The position numbers were made by a program, and so were the translations under genes. The notes beneath the pieces are model-generated. The model did not search any database. It saw only the letters and a list, made by a program, of their open reading frames with translations, and was not told the DNA's origin. From Astropecten irregularis (Eukaryota; Echinodermata; Asteroidea; Paxillosida; Astropectinidae), in NCBI GenBank assembly GCA_963971285.1, contig OZ020248.1, positions 2,914,001 to 2,978,000 on the forward strand: a stretch of DNA of 64,000 nt, in the 5' to 3' direction. This document shows positions 26,301 through 39,700 of this stretch, piece after piece. Within the stretch, counting starts at the first letter, position 1, and the number at the start of each line of letters is the position of its first letter.

Positions 26301-29300
26301 TTGGGCGAGACATTATTGTGCTAAGCATTTGTTTTTGTGCTAAGCAGCTCCATGGAATTAGTTTCTGAACATCCTTCCTCTATACAGAGCATTCACATAT
26401 TGTTTTGTTCTTTTTCTCCAAACTCAAAACCAAATTACTGCTTTAACCACCTAAGGGAGCCAACCACCTAGAATATTCAGACACTCTGAATCCCTAACAT
26501 GATTGATTTTAGTTCCCGATATCAGCTGAAATTTACAAAATGCATAAGTTAAATAAAAAACTAGAGTGCGCGCTTCGTATTCAATGTGCGTGCTCTCGGC
26601 ACTCTGGCACGGACGCGCAAATGCCATTTTAGTTGGGGTGACTGAGCAACCACATTAGAGTCCAAAAACGGTACTCGGATGTTACTCGAAGAACTGCGCG
26701 CACTGTGCGTGATGCGACGTGTATTTTATGCACAGTGCTGCGTGCATGAACCAGGGTAAGAATATGTACGCACAATTTGAAATGGGATGCGCGCGTTTGC
26801 CCTTGTTTTTTTTAGGCAATGGCGCTGGCCATGGTTCGAGCATCACGCGCAGAGTGCACACTCTAGTTTTTTATTTAACTCTATGACAAAATGTGATGGT
26901 AACCATGACAAGACAAAACAGGATGGAATGTACCTTGATTGCAGATAGGATGACAGCCTGGCAGCTTGGCTGAAACAAGCGATTCCGTTCAGCAAACTCC
27001 ATATCGTTGATCTGTGCAAGACATCTGCATGGAAAACAAAAATCATACATGCAAGAAATACTTATGGTTGGTGAGGAATATGTGGTATGCCTCGCTGGAA
27101 ATCTCTTGCCAAGGTTAATACTCTGTTTGCCGCGGTGGCCCACCATGATTGTTTGTAACTCGCCCTTTTGATGGCCAATCTCCACTGATTTTACATTTGT
27201 CAGTTCTTGGGGAACTCATGTCCTCCCCTGCCAACACAACCGGACACTGCATAGTATGCACCAGGCATTTTCATGTGATTATGTGTGTAGGTTTTGTTTA
27301 CATGGAAAGATCTGGAGATGCTGGCTCAGGACCGCTCTGACTGGAGGAACTTTGTTGACGGCCTTTTTTGTCCCAGGAGGGGCGATAGGCGTAAGTAAGT
27401 TTTGTTTACAACAAACATTTGTGCACAAAAGCAATAACAGCAAAAACGGCACACTTTTCCCCGAGACCGGTGAAGGGCGCCCTCTTGAGATTAACAATGG
27501 TTAGTCAAAAGTCTCCCATTGATGTAAAGTGTAACTGCTAGAAATATTGAAAGCAATTTAATTTGCAAACTATTGATTTGATTGTACTGGACTGGACTTA
27601 CAGCAGTAGGTACTGTAGTCTCCTGAGCGCTGCTTTGTTTGTCGGTGGGAACATTTCTTGCTGTCTGTGCAGCATGTCCACTGCGTAACTGATGAAATCA
27701 TGGAAGGACTTCTGCAGATACTGCTCCTATTGGTCAAAATCAATCAGCGACATTTGATGTTTTAGTAATTGCCATAGAAACCAAAATATATGCTCTTCAT
27801 AGGTGGCAAGTGCGTTAGGCACTTGCCTCTCACCAATGTGGCCCGGGTTCGATCCCGGCTTGGGTCATATGTGAGTAGAGTTGTGTGTTGGTTCTCTCCT
27901 ATGTTTATACAAGGTTTTTTCTCTGGGTTTTCTGGTTTTCCTCCCTCTACAAAAATCAAACACTTGCGATCTCCGGCTGTACTTCGTGATCATAATGGTT
28001 TGATGTGGCTGGCAGCCAAGGGCGCCCATGAAAACCTGCTACTCGATCACGTTGAAGTCGCATCCTTCACAATTCAGCACCCCAGCTGCCAGTTAGGATG
28101 ATTATCCTCCCTAATTATTAATTATTATTATATTCCTCTATTGGATTCTTTGAGTGAAAGATTAATGTCCCAGTAAATCCTGTATTTAGTTAAAGGTGGC
28201 ATCTACTGTGCAATCTTATAATAATAATAGCCTGGAGCGAGATTCGAACCAGCGACATCCGGAACACTGTACCAGAGGTGGTTGGTTTGAATCCCGCTCC
28301 AGGCAATATTTCTTTGTTCACTTTTCAATGACTTAACATTCAGTCAGTTTCCGTTGTGTTTATTAGATGATTATAATAATAATAATAATATATATTTTGT
28401 ATGGCTCACTTATCCGGCAACTCAATCATGGCGACTACTTCAATATTATTATCCCTGGTCATTGGGCTACATTTATAATTACATGTACATTCCTGAAACC
28501 ATCTCAACTCCCTGGGGAGTACGGTATACAGCCCCGGCTACCGTATTCAGTGCATACACAGAGGCTAATCAAGCCACAAAGCCATCTAAACCCTCGCAGG
28601 TACCCATTTACACCTGGGTGAAGAGGAGCAATATGTGACAAAGCATCTTGCCCAAGGACACAAGCACCACTAGCCCATGGCTGGATTCAAACCCACAATC
28701 TGTAGATTGACCACGGGACCTTGAGTACGACATGCCAGACCACTAGGCCACTGCACCCCATCTACTGTGATCCGTTGATCGAGCTACTAACCTCATCCGC
28801 AGAGAGTGCATATGGTTTCCATGAGCGTCTCAGCGTTTCTCCGTATGCGTAGAAAGATTTGAAGTCTATAACGCACATGGTGCATTCCTGACTGTAGGCC
28901 AACCAACGACTGAAACGAAGGAAGCAACAAGATCCGTTAGTGAGGCCAACTTATCATTCTCCATTATATCAATAGAGGGTGCCCTCTTGCAAAGCATCAT
29001 GGGATTGCAAAAGGGAGCATCACCTTTTAGAAGCCATTTTGTTAGGGACTTTTTCCACCACTGGTGCAAGTCTGTTATCTCATACTGTACTGCATGATGT
29101 TGTACTGGTTCTAGCCGTGGTGGAGGGCTAGTCTAGTCTATAGCTACTATCACTCCATCCTGTACTTACCAGAGGGACTGGTGCAAGTCTGTTATCTCAT
29201 ACTGTACTGCATGATGTTGTACTGGTTCTAGCCGTGGTGGAGGGCTAGTCTAGTCTATAGCTACTATTGCTCCATCCTGTACTTACCAGAGGGACTGGTG

Positions 29301-32300
29301 CAAGTCTGTTTTCTCATACTGTATTGCATGTTGTTGTAAGATGGTCCTAGCCATGATGGAGGGCTAGTCTAGCCTATAGCTACCATTATCCCATCCTGTA
29401 CTTACCAGAGGGACTGGTGCAAGTCTGTTATCTCATACTGTATTGCATGTTGTTGTAAGATGGTCCTAGCCATGATGGAGGGCTAGTCTAGTCTATAGCT
29501 ACCATTATCCCATCCTGTACTTACCAGAGGGACTGGTGCAAGTCTGTTATCTCATACTGTATTGCATGCTGTTGTAAGATAGTCTTAGCCATGATGGAGG
29601 GCTAGTCTAGTCTATAGCTACCATTATCCCATCCTGTACTTACCAGAGGGACTGGTGCAAGTCTGTTATCTCATACTGTATTGCATGCTGTTGTAAGATG
29701 GTCCTAGCCGTGGTGGGTAGTTCACCATCCCACGCACCAAGCTGGTCCAGTCTGGCGACCTCATGGTGTACAATGTAGCACCACAGTATCCTATGCACAC
29801 TGGTTGGACTTAACACCTGGTAGGACTGATTCGCCCGCTAACAAACCAATAATACATCAAAGTGATAATTCCTTTAATACAGTTAATGTATTCATCTATT
29901 ACGTTGAGGCCTGCGTTCTGTCAATGGCAATGAATGGTTGTGAAAAAGGGATATATTTGGTAAATTGATAATACCACCAATTCCAAATAGTGCGCCTCCA
30001 AGAGTTTGCGACACTTTGGCCAATCACAATGCGTGTAATCAGTAAGACGTGCACAGGGTCAACAAATTCCGTACATTGCCAATTCAACATGTTGCAAACT
30101 CTTGGAGGCACACACTCTTTGGAATCACCCTTTTCACTAGAATTTGATCACCAAGTGATATCCACTAGCAAGCCTTTTTGACAATAGCGCTCCTCACTAA
30201 TGACGTCACAAAATCCCCGGCTGTCAGACAAACATTGTCTCACACGCGTAGTGTACATGGACGCGCACACACACACACGTGCAGGGTTGCAATGTTTGTC
30301 TGAGATCCGGTGCTATTTTTTGCGTAAGTGCGGAGCGCTATTGCTCGATAATAATGTTTGGCTGGTGGAGTCATTTGCATCATGGTTGATCCATTGAATT
30401 TCAGCAAAAGCATGCAGGGATACTTCACTATTGAGAAAATCCATATCTATCAAGGATCACAATAAATATAAAATGGATGCTGCCTAACTGGTGCCAGTGC
30501 CTGCTACCAATACAAATGCATCTGCTGTACATTCAGCATGAATATTCTGCATCAGACATAGGGCCTTTATAAAATAAGGCTTGAGGCCAGGCTTGGGATT
30601 TATCTTGCTTTCGCCATTTTGTGTCCGAGATGAAATGAAGGGCTTGAGATACATGGTGAAGCTGGAGCCTTTTTTCTGCATTCTCATGATGCCCAATCTC
30701 TTTGTTTCGTTTTGTGTGCCTCGAATGGCGGTAGTGAAATAAGTCCTGCAAGCCTAATCTCAAGCCTGGGGTCGATTTCAACAAACTCATCATAACTTCC
30801 TATCAATCGTAAGACTTATATGATGCATTGCAGCCCTACGCAGGATACGATGGTTATCCTTCTTAAGTCAAGTTATGATCGGTCATAGGGCTTCGTGAAA
30901 TCAACCACTGGTATTGTAAAGGCCCACAGATAGTTAGATAATGTAAAAATATGCTGCATCTACCTGTAGAGACAACTTCAGTTTGAGGAGGATCTCGCCG
31001 CTAGATATCTTGGATTTACTGGATTTGCTCTTCAGAGGAAACCATCCACTCAGACCCCAACTTGGAATAGTCTGACAGGAAGAAATGAACAGCAAAATCA
31101 AAATTCTTGTTAGTAATGAACCATTTGTGCCATGGATGAAAGGTGGTGTGTCTGTTAAAGGTTTTAGTACAGGTAACATACCCAAACAAAAATATTCAAG
31201 ATTTACGTATCACTTGCAGGATAACATTCTTGATATATCGCATTATGTGAGTGGTTTTGTGGCTTCTGACTGCCAAACAAAGATAATTGACTATTCGGGA
31301 CACCACCAACACAGCTCAGTAAGAATGCTGGTACGGTATTCTGGGGGCTCCTGGTTTAAATCCCGCTCCAGTCAATTAGTCTTTATTCACTTTTCAATAC
31401 GTACATCTAGTTTGATGTTGGCATATCCCAAGAAGTCGTCTGGATTACTGCCACCGAGTCTCGTCGACTGGATCACCTCCTTCAGTAACCTAGCAACAAA
31501 CAAAATAAACATTTTATCAACTGCTCTGAATGACATTAAATCTACATGCGACACTATCTAGTATCCACTGGTTTGGCAATTCATGTTTAATGCATAATAC
31601 ATGATTGGTAAAGGTTACAGAACAGCACTCACACATTTGTCTGATGTACGAAATGATAAGCCTGTGAAAATTTGACCTCAATCAGACATTTGAGTCCTGA
31701 GAATATAGAGAACACCTCTATTTTTCTTATAAAACATAAAAGAATGGTTTTGATCTTACCCCGAGATCAAAACTGTTTTCGGTCTTTGTTTTACTAATTT
31801 CTGGATAAATACACCATTTCAGACGGAAATGTTTCAACGGTATGTTTCTACCAGCACCATCTTCATACCATGAAAGTTATATGTAAATCTTCATTAGCTT
31901 CATTAAACACACCCATCTCATATGGACTTCTTGCAACCCAGAGGATTAGTGTTTCCAGAGGGCATTTTTTTTTGTACACAAAGTAAGTACACAGCAATAC
32001 ATGCATGCAAGTTACAGTAGTGTAAACACAGTGACGTCTTTGTAAAAACATTCCAAGTTTAAAACAACTTATTGTACAAAACATGAAAAAAATATTTCTG
32101 ATAAACGAAGATGCAAATTAAACCACCAGTGATGAGGAGACATGTATGACAGTTGAACCAGAAGACACATCGGGGTGTCATTTTTGCAAAAGAAATATGG
32201 ATTTCATTTTTATCATGGAATATACCCACAAACCTGGTGACAATTAACATCCATTTTAATAGGCTTAGCTGATAAGCAAACCACATAAGCAAATAAGCTG

Positions 32301-35300
32301 ATATAAGCAAACCACAGCTAGGGCTACTTTTTTGCGAGTGCTTAGAAAAAAGTGGGGGCAACCATATGATATCCCCCCCCCTTCCTGTACCCCATGTCCT
32401 CCAATGGACGCCCGTGCAGGAAAGTGATTCTGGTTCTAATGGGAGCGATTTCAAATCTGCTCTTTGGAGAGAGTTCATTATTAAACATTTCAAACAAGAA
32501 CAAAGCCATGTCTCCACAAGGATACAAATTACAGTATACATGATTTAGGCTGTGTCCCAATTCTCTGGCTGCGACTGCAAATTATGCATGTACCTATGGC
32601 AGCCACGTAGCCAGTGACTGCAGCCATTTCCAATAGATTTATGTGTGTTATTTGCGGTCGCAGCCAGAGAATTGGGACATGGCCTATCTCTGTGTCAGAA
32701 ATGTCCAAACCTCTCAGATTATTAATGAATACCGGTAACCTGCTCAATTATGACTGTTCAAGTTTTGTGCCGATAAAAAGTATAGACAATCAAATGGACC
32801 ACACTCATCATGCTAGACAGGTGCATAAAATGATTGAATGACAATAAATCTAACAAAACCTCGACCAAAAAATACCAATCACCATGAAGATAACAACTAA
32901 CATGCTGGATAAACAAAAAAAATAAAAATTGCCACCAAAACATAGATGAACGAACCATACCGTAAACTTACCAGAAACTAAGAAAAGCTGGGATACAAAA
33001 GCAAGTGATCAAGTTAATCTTACTTTGAAATGAATATTAAAATCTGAATCATTTGAATACTTTTCATTTTAACCATCAAATGATGGAAACAGACTGGATT
33101 AATTGTATTAAGTCATTGAGAAGAGAAAAAAAAAAGATTTACTAGAGCGGGAATTGAACCTGCGACCTTATGGTATTCCAGGGGTCGTGGTTCGAATCCT
33201 GCTCGAATCCCGCTCCAGTCTTTTCTTTGTTCACCTTTATTCATCTTTCATTTTGTTAAACGAAAATAAAGGCATGGACAGACAAATAGACAAATAGCGT
33301 GAGAAATAAGTTTAGAACAGATTAGATTTTCAAAAATAACTGTCCTTATTTATGTGCTATTGTGGATAAGCTGAATTAACTACAGCTATAGATATCAGGG
33401 GCCAATTTCAGTCCCCTGCTTAACACACAAATTAGTTTACCATGAGATTTCTGTCTGAATAAAAACAGGATTAACAATCAAATTTTCATTTCCACTTTTG
33501 ATTGTTCTTTGGCTTGTGTTCGCAGTCCATGAATATCAAATGGATATATCAAATCTTTAATGATGGTTTATTTTATTAAGCAAGACATTTTGTGCTAAGA
33601 ATCTTTTTGTGCTTATTTATAAACAGCTCAATGAAATTGGCCCGAGGTCATTGAAATCATAAGTTCTATAACAATATAAGATCTTGTAAAAAGCAAAAGT
33701 AGAAAAACAGTTTCCTTTGCGACAGAAATTCCACACAGGAAATGGGCTCCAACGTCAAGGGATAGCCACATCCTTGTTATAACAAAAACAAGAAACCACA
33801 GCCAAACGCAATACTGTATTGTGACGGATATTCTAAATGATGAGGACATCACTGGGAAAATATCATATGGAAAGCTATGATGTGAGACTATAGATTTGAA
33901 AATTAAATTACTATTAATATCGTCATCAATGTATTAAAGGAAATATCATACTTTGGTTTTTATCAAAGAAATACAGATTCATGGGCAAAAATATCAAGAC
34001 AGATACAGTAACAGTCATCTGTGAACATTTCAGTGCCCACTTTTTGAGAAAACAGTGAAAAACAGCCACAGTATTTCTTAAGTCTTTTCTGTTTTATTTT
34101 TGATCTTTTAAAAGATCAAAAAGATTTTCGGTTGATGTTTTATTAATTTCTGGATAAATACGTACACCATTTGAGGTGGACAAATTTTATAGGTATGTTT
34201 CTACCGCCACCATCTTTATACCCTGTAAGTTAAACGTAAATCTGTGAACATTTCTGTTTTGGTTTCTTACCAAAGTATGATACTACCTTTAATGAAATAA
34301 TTTTCCAAGCTCTCAATGTGAAAATGAGCTGACATCATCTTCAATAGTATACATGAAGTTAATAGTTTACCTTCTTACTCCTTTGATGCTTTGGATGTCT
34401 CCTGATTTCTTCACGACCTCCAGGACAGTCGTCTCCTCATCGTGATCCCTACAGAGAAAGGAACATTCGCCATATTATTACCGTAAATGTATTATTCCTT
34501 TTTGGAAATGATAAAGCATTGAAGTTTCTAAGCCTAAAGAAACCTTTTACAATTATATGTTAGTCATTTCCTCCCTGGATGTTGAGGTCATGGGACTGAT
34601 CGAATGGTCTGGAGGATTTTCATCAAGACTTTCTCCCTACTGAACTGGACTGAATCACTTCAGCGGCCAAGTGATTCAATACCCTACCAGATCATAGGGA
34701 GATGAAAGTGGAGACCCACTGGGGTGTCAAGCTTCTGAGTTTTGACAATGGAACTGTGACCATTTAAAATTGTTTCCTACTGTGATTAAAGATGATTACT
34801 GATTAGCCTCACAAATAAGTATCATTATTCCTACAGTACACAGACTGCATACCAAATATCTAATGCAGAGGAAATGGGAACAGTATAAAGTCAGAATCAA
34901 CTGTGACTCACCAGACATCGATGTGAAACCAGGCAGAGTGGACTTCATAGTCAAGATTGCTGGAAGAGAATGAAACCAATCAAAGCTTCAAATGAACAAA
35001 GCGTACAAGCTACCCTCCGATCCTTTCGGAGGGCGAAAGATTTGGGCCCACACCTAAGCTTTATACATAGCAAGTGTTATTCATACAGTTCAAGTGTAAA
35101 CCTACATTTAAATTAAACACAAACACAGATGAGAACAGTCTCTATCAAATATCATCCTTAATTATACTTTCCAAGCAAAGAGTATGAATAATGTGTCACA
35201 ATTTTAGCAAACAATATAAGAATTCAGATATAATTGATTTATTCGAGACGGATATATAATAATGCAAACAATTTGTTGTCCTTCAACCACGTAGATAAGC

Positions 35301-36720
35301 ACTTCACTAAGTGCCTTTTGAGCACACATGAAAAAAATCATGCGCTGGCTCAGGTGGGATTCGAACCCACGACCTCCTGCTTCCTAGTGTAGATGCTACA
35401 CCTGCTAGGCCACTAATTAGCTACTCGGGGTCAGCAGTGTGAATCAAATCCCTTATTGGCGGGCGCCGTAATTATAAGAATTTTTATTAAAGGGATGGTA
35501 CAGAATTGGTAAGACAAAATACACTTCAAGATCACAGATTCACATAAAACTTTAATACACAGTATAATGGTGATGATAGGAGAAAACATCCCATGCCATA
35601 TTCGTTGAGAAATAAATGAAACTATTTTCCGATTGGAATAAATTGCTTCGAAGCGTTTTATTATGAACGCATAATATCGTTGAAATGTGTAAACGGGTTT
35701 TCACTATTTTCTCGTGACCCAGATGGTTGATGGACCTCAAACTTCTACAGGTTTGTCATTTAAGGTATATAATGGATAACATACTGTGCTTTCAATGTCA
35801 GCAACGGTTTTGTTGCAAAAAACAGTTCTGTACCATCCCTTTAAAAAAGGACAATTTGTGTCCTCATTTCTGATCATTCTTTGTGAATGCTGCTCTCGTT
35901 TTAAAAAAATGAAAGACAGCATGCAATAGAATTAGGCTAATGGAACCATTTTGTAATTTTCTACTGTACAACAGGATACATGTACATGAAGACGATGCAA
36001 TCATGCTATTGATTTTTAGCGACAATGAGAACAGAAAGGTTAAATTATTGATTCTTACAAGCGAAATTTCTCGTTCCACTTTGGGTTCAGTTGCTCCTGA
36101 ATGACGCTTGTTGACTGGAGATTGTGGCTGCTATGGCTACCTTTCTCCTTACGATGAGGATGCGGTGGACAGTTTCCTTGTGATGAGGTGGACTGATGGA
36201 TGAAGGGTTTCTTAGATTCGCTGGTCGGCAAGATACCCATCACACAGAATGGATCGCTTAATCCTAACCAATGAAAAGTACCAAAGCATTTCCCATCATA
36301 TTTGAATTTGAAACTGTAGATATCAGAATTGTAGACAATATTTAAGGGATTTTTTTATGTCACTGAATCATTTTTATTTTGATCGTTTGGTTACTTACTG
36401 GAAAGCGCACTGAACATCTTTGATGGATCTGGTGCTTTATAATATTATAAATTATTAGTAGTATTTTTATTAGCAGGAATCTCCTTGCAGATGATTTACA
36501 GAACAGCTGCAGCTGCAACAGCAACAGCGGCAGCAGAAGCAGCAACAGCGGCACCAGCAGTACAACAACAAGCAAACAAGCAAACAGCAAACAACAAACA
36601 AACCACAAGCAGACAACAAACAAACAACAAAACAACAAAACAACAAAAAATTAACAACAAAAACAAACAATAAACAAACAAACAAACAAACAACCACAAC
36701 ACCAATGGCAGCAAAAGCAG

Positions 36721-36753
<33 letters not shown>

Positions 36754-39700
36754 ACAGCAACAGCAGCAACAATGATATCACCAAGCATCTAGCCATGTCA
36801 TTTTCAATACTGAAAAGACAAAATATCTCAATAGAACCTACCACTGACATCTTTTCCAATGAGATCTCTGGCTTCTTCAACTGTCACTAGGAGACATGTA
36901 GTGGGAGGCTTGACCAATAAAATAGAAAATGTCATTTAAAGGAAAATCCAAAGACGGTAAATCAGCATAAAAGGTTATAAGTATGCTCATATTCTCAATC
37001 TTTAGGATAAAACTGTACTTCAATTACTGAGTCAAGTCATTCTAAATATTACTCCTCTGGAACAAATCCTCCTAAAAAGACAAGATAGATGGTTATTCTT
37101 CTTAACTAAGACACTTTTAAGACAAAATTCAAGACTTTTCTGTTCACACTGTTTGCAAATTCACTATAATCGGGCCCTCGCTGTCATTTCTTCCTCAAAT
37201 TTTCCTTTCTTTTTTTACCTTCAGGACCTTAGAATACATGTTATAGTTAGCAGGCACTTAAGAAATGCTTATTATTTTTATTGAATTTGTTATTTTTCTA
37301 AATTGCATACTAGGGAGACAGGTTAGACAATATAATTTATGTTAGCTAAATGGAGTCTTGACTATAATATCTCAGTATAATATTTATAACCTTTTATCGA
37401 AGAGAATGGAGTAATTGACGTTAACCTTGGATAGAAAACCTCCAGCCCAGGGGGAAATCGAAAATAAAGGAAAAGGTTGTTCATCACGGTAGTAAACGGA
37501 CAAAGAAAAAAGGTGATCGATGTCACGTGATGTCATGTACATGTAGCAACGTTTCGGCTGCTGGTACTGCTAGCCTTCATCAGGCATCAGCTTTCTCCTT
37601 ATCTAAATCCAAAACTGTTCAGAATCCCTGGCGAAGGTAGACTCTTGTTCAATACACCAAGCAGGGTCGGCAATTAACAATTAACTAGGTAGTATCATAC
37701 TTTGCTAAGAGACCAAAACAGAAATTTTCACAGATTTACATATAACTTACAGGGTATGAAGATGGTAGTGGTAGTAGCATACCGTTAACATTTTTTAAAA
37801 TGGTGTATTTATCCAGAAATTAGTAAAACAACAACCAAAAATCTTTTTTATCTTTTAAAAGATCAAAAATAAAAGAGAAAAGACTTAAGAAATACTGTGG
37901 CCGTTTTTCACTGTTTTCTCAAAAAGTGGGCACCGTATGGGACTGAAATGACTGTTACTGTATCTGTCTTGATATATTTGCCCATGAATCTGTATTTCTT
38001 TGATAAAAACCAAAGTATGATACTACCTTTAAGGCTCTTTCAGTTACAAACCCTGAGCAATATAGATCAAGTGTGTCCTTCAAAATACTGATATCAAGTC
38101 ATCAATATCAGACATGGACTGGTGATGTAGAACTGGGGTTGGAGTAAACAGCAACTGTAAGGCCGCTTTAATCTACTATAGCAGGATAGCTCAGTTGGTA
38201 GAGCGCCTGTACGGTATTCAGGAGGTCGCCGGTTCGAATCCCGCTCCAGTCAATATTTCTTTGTTCACTTTTCAATTCAGTCAGTTTCCCTGATTTTACT
38301 CTTATTTACTGAAATACATTCAGATTTTTCATAAAAACTTACCGCTGCCTTGCTGATGGTCAATACCATTCTGTTATGTGCACTGACTGTCACATGCGAC
38401 TTGAACATCTAGCGAAAAAAAAAGAAGTATTCTCATATACCGGTATGAGAAGTTCCAATTAGCCATTTGCGATTTAAACCTGAAAAGTATCTGGTACACA
38501 TATAAACACCAAGACTAAAGACTGTTTTTTAATAACATGTTGCTTTATCATATGCATAGCGACACTCATCTCTGGAATGGACTGGTTCCTTTGTGCCATT
38601 CTTATCCATTATGAACAGTGCATTGGTGCAAGGCGTCTGTTATGTAACCAAGCAATAGCTTGCCCTGAATCATGTGATATAGCAACAGTGCCTTTAGTCT
38701 GGGAAATTCAAACTGGGGTGTTTGTGTGCAATGAAAGAAGGCTGTGTACCAGATACTATTCAGATTCAGTTTGCAAATGGCTTATTACAAAAAGTGTAAG
38801 AAATATGAGCATGCTTGTGACAACAAATTCAAATTGTAAAAATGTGCATAAAATTTGCGACCATAGCCCCTATGACAAATTGGTTATTCTGCGTTCGAGC
38901 GGTTACTCCCGGTATCACGAGTATGATGCGCGCGCAATACTCTCCGGTGCAAGAGTATACTGCCCATATCTAGAGAGTATACTCTCGCTGACCAGAGTGT
39001 TGTACTCCAGCCGTTCGAGCGCTCAGCATTATACTCGTGTTAACACGAGTTGCTTGCTCGAACGTAGCCTTAGAGTCTGTGAAACTATGGGAACTGTTTC
39101 AATGGAAACAATGGGTTGATGATTACTGGACTAGTGGACTTACTTCGTGGAGATGGCCGTAGAGTTCCTGCTCTGTTGGGACGGACTGATCGATGGCATG
39201 GAGACGGAAATAGATCACGGACAGGATTAACCGATACACGTCCAGAATCTAGAATAAGACATGAATGTCAGCAATACACTAAAGGCCTAACACGATGCTA
39301 AAAAAAACTCTTAACCATTGAGAAATTCTCTCAAGGTTGCAAAATCTTACAAAAGTGTCATCGTGTGAAAGGACACCAATGCTTGAGAGTGACCAACGTC
39401 CCTGGTGAATCCTTGAGAGATTTTGACTGAAGTCCAGACCCATGAGAGAATTTCTCAATGGTTGAGAGTTTTTTAGCGTCGTGTGAAAAGGATCGACTTT
39501 AGTCAAATCTCATAACAGTTACTTGTTACTCTATCTCTAATTATCTGCGATATGATAACTATATTTATTCTGGGATTAATAATAAAGAATTTCATAGATA
39601 GAGACATTTCCCAGTGTCATCGATACCATAAAATTTGCAAAAACAATATCAGCTTTTTTAAATTTACGTGAATGGCGACAGATTCTGACTATGTCAACTT

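Noticed and set aside
29060-29763. CRISPR-like regular spacing
   Set aside because: The 117-119 bp units are repeated throughout without unique spacers, and the array derives from a host exon.
31085-31561. 158-residue plus-strand open frame
   Set aside because: It runs antisense through UNC13D-like exon 11 and a family I SINE.
36470-36880. 136-residue open frame rich in Leu, Val, Cys and Ala
   Set aside because: Mostly translation of the CAG/CAA microsatellite; only its N-terminal residues coincide with real exon 7.
38577-39119. 180-residue plus-strand open frame
   Set aside because: It lies over two palindromic repeat elements and antisense to introns of the UNC13D-like gene; the translation has no domain and the sequence recurs at 6286-6540.
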